Positions 56,517 through 64,000 of a DNA stretch of 64,000 bases are shown here, in pieces; positions within the stretch are counted from its first letter, which is position 1, and every line of letters begins with the position of its first letter. This stretch comes from Opitutia bacterium (GTDB lineage: Bacteria > Verrucomicrobiota > Verrucomicrobiia > Opitutales > UBA953): contig CANCHK010000003.1 in the NCBI GenBank assembly GCA_947377865.1, positions 1 to 64,000 on the forward strand, written 5' to 3'. Below the pieces are notes generated by a model. That model searched no databases. It was given only the letters and a program-made list of their open reading frames with translations, and was not told the origin of the DNA. Made by a program: the position numbers and the translations under genes.

Positions 56517-58034
56517 TTACTTGGCCTTCTTCGCCTTCTTGGCTTTCTTCGCCGCGGGGTCGCGACTGCAGGACATGTCATCCTCGACCTCGAACTTGCC
56601 CGCTGCGCGCAGGGCGATCACCCATGCCGGCCCGACCTCCTCAGGCTTCAGCGGATGCATCTCGCCTAGCTCACGCTTCTCACTCCAGCCTGACGCCAGG
56701 TCCTCGAGTTTAAAACCAGAGCTGACAGCACCCTTGAGTTTGCCACCCACGACGACATTGCTGCGGAATCGGTTGGCAAGCGACTTGGCCATCAAGGAAG
56801 CGAACTGAGATTCCGGCGCGGCGATCTCGACGGACACCCCGCCCTTGGGGCGCACAAAACGGTTGCCGCTGATGTCGCAGTCGGACGGCAACAGCACCAT
56901 CTGCTCCTGCGGCCAGTGCTTTTTATAGTCCGATCCTAACTCGAGATCAGGTCCATCACAGGCAACGACGACATTATTGGAAAGTGTAAGCTTCTTCGAC
57001 TGCGGATAGGCCGTGACGATGCCGAGGACATTCTTCGCGGTCTTCGCGTTACTCTTCTCGTGCGGCGAGTACTCCGGCGTCAGAGCATGGGCCGTGAACT
57101 CGCCGGCGGAGACCCGGATGCCGTAATCGCATCCAGAGACGTAGTTGCCCTGTACGACGTGATTCGCGCCCGACATACGCAAGCCATGCGCACCGGCAAC
57201 GCCTTCACCAAGGACGATGTTGCCTTTGACGGTGTTATTTGCTCCACGACGGATATTGATGCCGCCACGGGTTGCTCGGACGGTGTTATTGAGGACTTGG
57301 TTGAAATTGGATTTCAAGGAGACGATCTCAGTACCCTCGCCGTCGGCATGGTCGAATAGATTGCCTTGAATCAGGAAGTAGGCGCCCTCGGCAGTCTTCT
57401 CGTCGAACTTACCCGAACCCCAGACGCGGATGTCCTCACGACCGTTACCGACGTCGTAAGGGATGTTCTTGAAATAGCACCCAACCACGGAGTTGTACTG
57501 GGCGTTGTCGAGTCCGTTACCGATGAGGGGCTCGAGGTTGTTCTTTCCCTTGAAGTAGCAGCGTTCGAGCGTGTTGTGACTGCCGTTGAAGAAGACCCAG
57601 TAGTAGGCGGTCTCGAAGCCGGCAGGATTATAATCGACGATGGCGGTATTGCGGACGACCCCGTGGTGCGAATTGAAGGTGATCACGGAACGGTCGGCCG
57701 CCCCGGAGGCGATGGCGCCATTGAGAAGATAAAGCCCATCGATCACCACATAGGCACCGCTGATATCAATCTCGGAAGAGCCCCCGAGGATAGCTTCGCC
57801 GGGCACCACGGCCACGACCTGGATCGGCCTGCCCTGTGTGCCGTTATGCGTGATGCGGAGCTTGACGTCGTCATAGCGGCCGGAGGCCAGACGGATGACA
57901 TCCCCGCCGACCGCTGAAGAGCCAGCAGCCTTGAGCTCCAATGCGTTCTTGACCGTAATGTCACGCGCCGTAACCGACAGGGTCAACCCAGCTAAGGCCA
58001 GGAAGGAAAAGAGGGGTCGCATCGGTACGTTCAT
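56517..58034 (-). CDS. Exported PL6-family (alginate lyase/chondroitinase B-like) parallel beta-helix protein
   Basis: Signal peptide; DVIRLASGRYDDVKLRITHNGTQGRPIQVVAVVPGEAILGG; ERCYFKGKNNLEPLIGNG. Confidence 0.82.
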   Translation of the reverse strand: MNVPMRPLFSFLALAGLTLSVTARDITVKNALELKAAGSSAVGGDVIRLASGRYDDVKLRITHNGTQGRPIQVVAVVPGEAILGGSSEIDISGAYVVIDGLYLLNGAIASGAADRSVITFNSHHGVVRNTAIVDYNPAGFETAYYWVFFNGSHNTLERCYFKGKNNLEPLIGNGLDNAQYNSVVGCYFKNIPYDVGNGREDIRVWGSGKFDEKTAEGAYFLIQGNLFDHADGEGTEIVSLKSNFNQVLNNTVRATRGGINIRRGANNTVKGNIVLGEGVAGAHGLRMSGANHVVQGNYVSGCDYGIRVSAGEFTAHALTPEYSPHEKSNAKTAKNVLGIVTAYPQSKKLTLSNNVVVACDGPDLELGSDYKKHWPQEQMVLLPSDCDISGNRFVRPKGGVSVEIAAPESQFASLMAKSLANRFRSNVVVGGKLKGAVSSGFKLEDLASGWSEKRELGEMHPLKPEEVGPAWVIALRAAGKFEVEDDMSCSRDPAAKKAKKAKKAK

Positions 58035-58074
58035 CAAACACCCACAACCAGAAAGAGTCGCATCGGAAGAAGGC

Positions 58075-59499
58075 TCAACGCGTAGGCTCCGCCTTAGGAT
58101 CCCAGCCACCGCCGATAGCCTTCACGAGCGCAACGGTGGAATTCAGACGGAGATTCTGAATTTGGGCGGCGGCCAATTCAGCCGCCAGCAGCGTGCGCTG
58201 GGAATCCATGAGCTGATAATACGGTGTCAGGCCGCTGCGATACTGCATCTCGACTAGCCGGGCGGTCTCTCGGGCCGAGGCGACCACACGGGCCTGCGAT
58301 TCGGCCGCACCGACGCGGTTGCTGAGATCATTGAGGACGTCCTCGGTCTCACGGAATGCAGCAAGGACGGCCAGACGGTAATCGGCGAGCGACTCCTCGT
58401 AGCGCTGTTTGGCACCCTCGAGCGACGCGTCGAGCTTACCGCCCTGGAAGAGCGGCAGATGCAGGCTCGGTCCAGCGGACCAGACGCGACTCTGCCAGTC
58501 GGTGACCTTGGAAACGTCGATCGTCGAGAAGCCGGCCGAACCGGTGAGCGTCAGACGGGGATAATAATCGGCCTTGGCCTGACCGATGCCGGCGTTGGCG
58601 GCGACGAGGCGAAGCTCAGCGGCGGCGACGTCAGGTCGACGACCAAGCAGTTCGGACGGCAGGCCGGCAGGCACAATCGGCACTTCGGTCGTCAGAGGTT
58701 TTGGAGCGAGGGAAAGCTCGGACGGCAGGCGACCGGTCAGCACCGCGAGCGCATGCTCGGCGTTGATGCGCAGACGACGCACTTCATTGAGCTGGCCGGT
58801 AGTCATCTCGACCTGGGTGCCAGCCTGAAGGAGATCCGTCTGCGGCACGAGGCCAGCCTTAACCTGCTTGCCGACGAGTTCGGCCTGACGCTGGTAGAGC
58901 CCAAGGCTCTTGGTCAGCATTGCGGCTTGGGTGTCGAGGGCCCGCAGCGAGAAGTAATTGAGAGCGACGTTGGCCTGGACCGTCTGCAGCACGACCGCGA
59001 ACTCAGCCGCGGAAACCTTGGTGCTCGCGCTGGCCGATTCGCTGAGGCGACGCACGCGGCCCCATACGTCGAGTTCATAGCTAAGCTCGAGCGGAACAGA
59101 ATAGGAAGTCTGCGTGCGGCTCACGCCACCAGCGGTGTCAGATGTCCGGTTACGCTGGACCGAAGGATCCAAGCTGAGCGCGGGCCAGAATCCGGAGCTG
59201 GCGACATCGCTGAGAGCGCGGGCCTGCCCCACCCTCGCAAAGGCCGCTCGGACAGTATGATTGGCCTTAATCGCATCCGCCTCGAGCCCGTCGAGATCGG
59301 TATCTTTGAAGATCGACCACCAGTTGACACCCAGCGCCGGAGAGCCTTGGTACGGCCCGGTGAGTTCGCGGAATGCGGGCGAGACCGGCACCTCAGGGCG
59401 GACGTAATCCGGGCCAACCGCGCAGGCGGAGAGCATGCACGCAGCCGCGAACCCGAACAGGCGGCTAGAGGCGGCGGAGGATGGCTTCATGGCGGTCAT
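58075..59499 (-). CDS. RND efflux outer membrane lipoprotein, NodT family
   Basis: Lipobox MLSACAVGPDYVRPEVPVSPAF; TolC-like. Confidence 0.9.
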   Translation of the reverse strand: MTAMKPSSAASSRLFGFAAACMLSACAVGPDYVRPEVPVSPAFRELTGPYQGSPALGVNWWSIFKDTDLDGLEADAIKANHTVRAAFARVGQARALSDVASSGFWPALSLDPSVQRNRTSDTAGGVSRTQTSYSVPLELSYELDVWGRVRRLSESASASTKVSAAEFAVVLQTVQANVALNYFSLRALDTQAAMLTKSLGLYQRQAELVGKQVKAGLVPQTDLLQAGTQVEMTTGQLNEVRRLRINAEHALAVLTGRLPSELSLAPKPLTTEVPIVPAGLPSELLGRRPDVAAAELRLVAANAGIGQAKADYYPRLTLTGSAGFSTIDVSKVTDWQSRVWSAGPSLHLPLFQGGKLDASLEGAKQRYEESLADYRLAVLAAFRETEDVLNDLSNRVGAAESQARVVASARETARLVEMQYRSGLTPYYQLMDSQRTLLAAELAAAQIQNLRLNSTVALVKAIGGGWDPKAEPTR

Positions 59500-59511
59500 A
59501 GGCAGGAAAGT

Positions 59512-62500
59512 TCAGGAAACGACGGGAGGCAAGGTCGCGTCGGAGCGACGACGCAGGGTCCAGTGGCGGAGACGGTCGAAGTAGAGGTAGACGACGGGGG
59601 TCGTATACAGGGTGAGCAGCTGGCTGAGCAACAGGCCGCCGACGATGGCTATGCCGAGGGGCTGACGCAGCTCAGACCCCTCGCCGAACCCGATCGCCAA
59701 GGGCAAGGCCCCGAACATCGCCGCCAGCGTCGTCATCATGATCGGCCGGAAACGCAGGGAGCAGGCGGCGAAGATAGCCTCTCTCGCCGGCACGCCGTCG
59801 CGGCGTTCGGCATCGAGCGCGAAGTCGATCATCATGATCGCATTCTTCTTCACGATGCCGATGAGCAGCAGCACGCCAATCAACGCGATGATGCTGAATT
59901 CCATGCCGAAGGCCATCAAGGCGATGAGGGCGCCGATGCCGGCCGAAGGCAACGTGGAGAGGATCGTAATCGGATGAATCCAGCTTTCGTACAGGATCCC
60001 GAGGACCACATACATCGCCACAATCGCCCCGAAAATAAGGAAGGGCTGATTGTCGAGCGAGGCCTGGAATATCTTGGCCGTGCCCTGGAAGCCGCCCTGG
60101 ACCGAACTGGGTACGCCGATCTCGCCCATGGCGCGGCGGATCGCCTCGTCGGCGTCGGAAAGCGTCTTACCGGGGGCGAGGTTGAAGGAAAGCGTCGTGG
60201 CGACGAACTGCGACTGGTGATTGACGTTCAAGGGCGCATTGGCGGCCTCGAAGCGGGCAAAGGACATCAGTGGCACGCGCTTGCCCGCCGACGTCACGAC
60301 GGTGATGTCACGGAGGGATTCCGGGCTCATCGTGCGCTCAGAGTTCACCTCCATCACGAGGCGATACTGGTTGAGCGACTTATAAATCGTCGCCACCGGT
60401 AGCTGGCCGAAGGCGTCGTAAAGCGTGCGATTGGCGACGTCGACCGGGATGCCGTAGGCGGCCATCTTGTCGCGGTCATAGGTGACGTAGGTCTGGAGGC
60501 CACGGTTCTGGGTGTCGGTATTGACGTCGGTGAGCTCCGGTAGTCCAGCCAAGGCGGCCTGAATCTTAGGCACCCAGGCATTGAGCGCCGAAAGCTCCTC
60601 CGCTTGCACGGTATATTGGTAGAGCGCAGAACTGGAGCGACCGCCGATGCGGATGTCCTGCGCCGACATCAGCACGAGCCGAGCCCCGGTGATGAGGGCG
60701 GTCTTCTGACGCAGGCGAGCGATGATGGCATCGGCAGAATCCGTCCGCTGATCCATAGGCTTGAGCACGACGTAAAGGCGGGCGGAATTGACCGGACCAC
60801 CACGACTACCACCGATGGAGACGCTGATGACGTTCACGTCGGGGTCGGCGCGAACGATGTCGGAGATCGCGACCATCTTCTTCTCCATCTCGCGGAAAGA
60901 AATACTCTGGTCGGCGTCGATATTGCCCATCAGGAAACCGGTGTCCTGCTGAGGGAAGAAGCCCTTGGGGATGACGGAATAGAGGACGATATTGAGGGCC
61001 ACGGTGGCCACCAAGGCCACCAGCACGACGAAGCTATGGTCGAGCACCCAACGGAGCGAACGGCGGTAGCCTTCGAGCAGCCAGGCGAAGAAACGCTCGA
61101 GTCGGCCCGGAGCTGCCGCGCCGACGGCCTTAGCCTTAAGAAGGAGCGAGCACATCATCGGCGTGGTGCTCAGGGAGACCACCAGCGACACGAGAATAGC
61201 CACCGAGAGGGTGATGGCGAACTCGCGGAAGAGGCGGCCAACCAGCCCGCCCATCATCAGGATGGGGATAAAGACCGCCATCAGCGAGACGCTGATGGAC
61301 AGGACGGTGAAACCGACCTCCTGCGCGCCCTTCAAGGCGGCCTCCATCCGCGTGGCGCCCTTCTCGATGTGGCGCGAGATGTTCTCCAACACGACGATAG
61401 CATCGTCCACCACGAAGCCAGTGGCCACCGTGAGGGCCATCAAGGTGATGTTATTGATGGAGAATCCGGCCAGAGCCATGATGGCGAATGTCCCGAGGAT
61501 CGAGACTGGCACGACGATCGCGGGAATCAGCGTCATGCGGGCGTCACCCAGAAAAAGGAAGACTACCAACGTGACGAGGAAGACGGAAAGCAACAGGGAG
61601 CGCTCAACCTCGTGCAACGAACTACGGATAGTGATCGAACGGTCCATCGCGGCTGACATCTCCATACCCTTGGGAATCTGGGCCTGCAGGTCGGGGATCT
61701 TCGCCTTGATGAGGTCGACCGTTTCGATGATGTTCGCACCGGGCTGGCGGGTGATGATCATCACAATGGCCGTGCGCCCGTTGAGCAGGCCGGCGTTACG
61801 GACGTCCTCGACTGACAGGCTGACCGTGGCGAGGTCCGACAGACGCACCGGGGTCGTGCCACGGTAGCTCACGATCAACGGCAAGTAATCCTTCGGATCT
61901 AAGGCCTGGTCGTTCGCCATGACCTGCCAGCGGCTGCCGGCAGACTCGACGATCCCTTTGGGCGAATTGACGTTCGTGGCCGAGAGCGTCTTGCGGACGT
62001 CCTCGAGCGAGACGCCGTAGGAAGCCAGCTGGGCCGGGTTCACATTCACGCGGATGGCCGGCAGGGCCGAACCGCCGACGTTGACGTCCCCTACTCCTGG
62101 AATCTGGGCGATGCGCGGCGCAAGGACGGTCGTCGCAATATCGTACATCTCCCCGCGGGTGAAGCTGTCTGATGTGACGGCCAGCAACATGATCGGCATA
62201 TCCGCCGGGTTCGACTTACGGTAGCTCGGACTGTTGATCATCGACGACGGCAGCATGCTGCGCGCGGCGCTGATGGCCGATTGGACTTCGCGGGCCGCTC
62301 CGTTAATATCGCGGGAAAGATCGAACTGGAGGGTGACGTTCGTATTGCCGCGCGTGCTCGAGGAAGTGATCTCGGTCACGCCAGCGATACGGCCGAGCGA
62401 GCGCTCCAAGGGGGTCGCGACCGTGGCGGCCATCGTCTCGGGGCTGGCGCCGGGGACGGAAGCGCGGACCTCGATCGTGGGAAAATCGACCTGCGGCAGG

Positions 62501-62607
62501 GGCGAAATCGGGAGGATCTGGAAGGCGAACAGTCCCGTGAGCACGATGCCGATGGTCAGCAACGTGGTCGCGACCGGGCGGCGGATAAAGAACGCGGACA
62601 GGTTCAC
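59512..62607 (-). CDS. RND multidrug efflux permease (MdtC-like); GTG start, 4-bp GTGA overlap with upstream gene
   Basis: [47 protein letters not shown]. Confidence 0.93.
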   Translation of the reverse strand: MNLSAFFIRRPVATTLLTIGIVLTGLFAFQILPISPLPQVDFPTIEVRASVPGASPETMAATVATPLERSLGRIAGVTEITSSSTRGNTNVTLQFDLSRDINGAAREVQSAISAARSMLPSSMINSPSYRKSNPADMPIMLLAVTSDSFTRGEMYDIATTVLAPRIAQIPGVGDVNVGGSALPAIRVNVNPAQLASYGVSLEDVRKTLSATNVNSPKGIVESAGSRWQVMANDQALDPKDYLPLIVSYRGTTPVRLSDLATVSLSVEDVRNAGLLNGRTAIVMIITRQPGANIIETVDLIKAKIPDLQAQIPKGMEMSAAMDRSITIRSSLHEVERSLLLSVFLVTLVVFLFLGDARMTLIPAIVVPVSILGTFAIMALAGFSINNITLMALTVATGFVVDDAIVVLENISRHIEKGATRMEAALKGAQEVGFTVLSISVSLMAVFIPILMMGGLVGRLFREFAITLSVAILVSLVVSLSTTPMMCSLLLKAKAVGAAAPGRLERFFAWLLEGYRRSLRWVLDHSFVVLVALVATVALNIVLYSVIPKGFFPQQDTGFLMGNIDADQSISFREMEKKMVAISDIVRADPDVNVISVSIGGSRGGPVNSARLYVVLKPMDQRTDSADAIIARLRQKTALITGARLVLMSAQDIRIGGRSSSALYQYTVQAEELSALNAWVPKIQAALAGLPELTDVNTDTQNRGLQTYVTYDRDKMAAYGIPVDVANRTLYDAFGQLPVATIYKSLNQYRLVMEVNSERTMSPESLRDITVVTSAGKRVPLMSFARFEAANAPLNVNHQSQFVATTLSFNLAPGKTLSDADEAIRRAMGEIGVPSSVQGGFQGTAKIFQASLDNQPFLIFGAIVAMYVVLGILYESWIHPITILSTLPSAGIGALIALMAFGMEFSIIALIGVLLLIGIVKKNAIMMIDFALDAERRDGVPAREAIFAACSLRFRPIMMTTLAAMFGALPLAIGFGEGSELRQPLGIAIVGGLLLSQLLTLYTTPVVYLYFDRLRHWTLRRRSDATLPPVVS

Positions 62608-64000
62608 GGCGACGTGGCGGCGGCACGGCGGCGCTGCAGACGGTCGAACCACAGGTAAATCACCGGAGTGGTGAAGAGCGTCAGGATCTGGCTCAGAATC
62701 AATCCGCCGACCATCGTGATGCCCAGCGGCTGGCGCATCTCGGAACCCATGCCTGCCCCGAGCATCAGCGGCAACGCGCCGAGGAGCGCGGCCATGGTGG
62801 TCATGAGGATCGGGCGGAAGCGTAGCAGGCAGGCCTGGGTGATGGCCTCCTCAGGATTGAGGCCCTGCGTGCGTTCGGCATCGAGGGCGAAGTCGACCAT
62901 CATGATGGCGTTCTTCTTCACGATACCGATGAGCAGGATGATACCGATGATGCCGATGACGTCCAAGTCGGTGCGTGAGAGGATCAACGCCAGGAGCGCA
63001 CCAACGCCAGCCGAAGGCAAGGTCGAGAGGATTGTCACCGGATGAATAAAGCTCTCGTACAGGACACCGAGCACGATGTACATGACCACGATGGCGGCCA
63101 AGATAAGCCAAAGCTCGTTCTTTAGCGCGATCTCAAAGGCCGCCGCGGCGCCTTGGAAGGTGGTGTCGATCGAGACGGGCATGCCGAGGTCCTTTTCGGC
63201 CTTCTTGATGGCTTTCACCGCGTCACCCAACGCAGCACCTTCGGCGAGATTGAAAGAGATACGGGCGCAAGGGAACTGCCCGACGCGCGTGATCGCTAGC
63301 TGCGCCGGCTGCTCGCGGAACCGGGCGAGATTGGAGAGCGGAACCTGCGCACCACCTGGGGCGGAGACGTAAAGGCGACCGAGGGACTCAGGACCATCAC
63401 GGAACTCAGGCTTCACCTCGAGAATCACGCGGTACTGGCTGGATTGGGTAAAGATCGTGGAGATGATGCGCTGGCCGAGCGCGTCGTAGAGCACGGCGTC
63501 GATATCGGCGACGGAGATACCGTAGCGGCCCGCGGCCGTACGATCGATATCAACGAACACCTGGCGTCCGTTGAGCTGTAGGTCCGTGGCCACATCCTTG
63601 ACCGCCGGAATGGCTTTCACCTTCTCCATCAGCTGGGGCACCCATTCGGCGAGCTCTTCCATACGCGGGGTCTGGAGCAAGAACTGATACTGGGTACGGC
63701 TGACGGTGGTGTCCACGGTCATGTCCTGCACGGGCTGAAGGTAGAGGGCGACGCCCTCGAGCTTAGCCATCTTGGCCTTCAGGCGCTCGGCGATGGCTGG
63801 CGCTCGCGACTTACGCTCCTCAAGCGGGCGCAGATTAATGACCATGCGACCGGAGTTGACGGTGGAGCTAGTGCCGTCGACTCCGATAAATGAGGCGAGG
63901 CTTTCGACGTCGGGGTCGGACAAAATCTCCTGGGCGATCTCCTGCTGCTTAACGGCCATAGCGGAAAAGGAGATGTCCTGGCGGGCCTCGGTGACAGCCT
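62604..64000 (-). CDS. RND multidrug efflux permease (MdtB-like), C-terminal part; N-terminus outside window
   Basis: Frame stays open to the window edge ([26 protein letters not shown]); [19 protein letters not shown]. Confidence 0.92.
   Translation of the reverse strand, partial: AVTEARQDISFSAMAVKQQEIAQEILSDPDVESLASFIGVDGTSSTVNSGRMVINLRPLEERKSRAPAIAERLKAKMAKLEGVALYLQPVQDMTVDTTVSRTQYQFLLQTPRMEELAEWVPQLMEKVKAIPAVKDVATDLQLNGRQVFVDIDRTAAGRYGISVADIDAVLYDALGQRIISTIFTQSSQYRVILEVKPEFRDGPESLGRLYVSAPGGAQVPLSNLARFREQPAQLAITRVGQFPCARISFNLAEGAALGDAVKAIKKAEKDLGMPVSIDTTFQGAAAAFEIALKNELWLILAAIVVMYIVLGVLYESFIHPVTILSTLPSAGVGALLALILSRTDLDVIGIIGIILLIGIVKKNAIMMVDFALDAERTQGLNPEEAITQACLLRFRPILMTTMAALLGALPLMLGAGMGSEMRQPLGITMVGGLILSQILTLFTTPVIYLWFDRLQRRRAAATSP

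Noticed and set aside
58459-60402. 647-aa plus-strand ORF opposite the efflux genes, and similar long antisense ORFs (2096-3298, 3770-4960, 24431-25786, 60604-61656)
   Set aside because: Frame shadows of high-GC genes: low-complexity Arg/Asp/Gly/His-rich translations with no recognisable domain, opposite confidently identified CDSs.

Overview
This is a gene-dense, high-GC bacterial chromosomal window. Gene content (Verru_Chthon-like pseudopilins, sulfatase, PL6, CE15 and DUF1080 enzymes) suggests Verrucomicrobiota, which is an inference. Housekeeping genes: menD (partial), lepB, lepA, fabD, purH, parB, mnmA, ubiE/menG, a KamA-type radical SAM gene, accA, trpA, pyrB, pyrC, thiL, folA, gltX, glnS. 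There are four tRNAs: Arg-ACG, Leu-TAA, Arg-CCG and Ser-GGA. Accessory content: three RND efflux systems (one with a divergent TetR regulator and an AcrR-like operator palindrome), a four-gene pseudopilin cassette, and several exported carbohydrate-active or SGNH enzymes. The most unusual signal is intergenic, in two superimposed layers. (1) REP/REPIN-like elements: GGTAGGG followed by a hairpin, often in facing pairs. The hairpin sequence changes from copy to copy while the two arms of a pair match each other, including compensatory changes and complementary loops. (2) Degenerate short-period arrays such as (GGGGNN)n, GGGGACACGGGGACATG, GCGGTTAGCGGTTGGCGG, ATACTCCATACTCG and GCCACCCGCCACC. 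These frequently occur as facing inverted pairs, up to a perfect 28-bp match, and are often nested around REP-like units. They occur in roughly 0.2-15.4 kb and 31.6-47.2 kb and are essentially absent from 16.4-31.6 and 47.5-64 kb. Also notable: long perfect inverted repeats abutting gene ends, a 26-bp duplication of the tRNA-Ser 3' end, and a structured unannotated region before tRNA-Leu. No CRISPR array or transposase gene was recognised.
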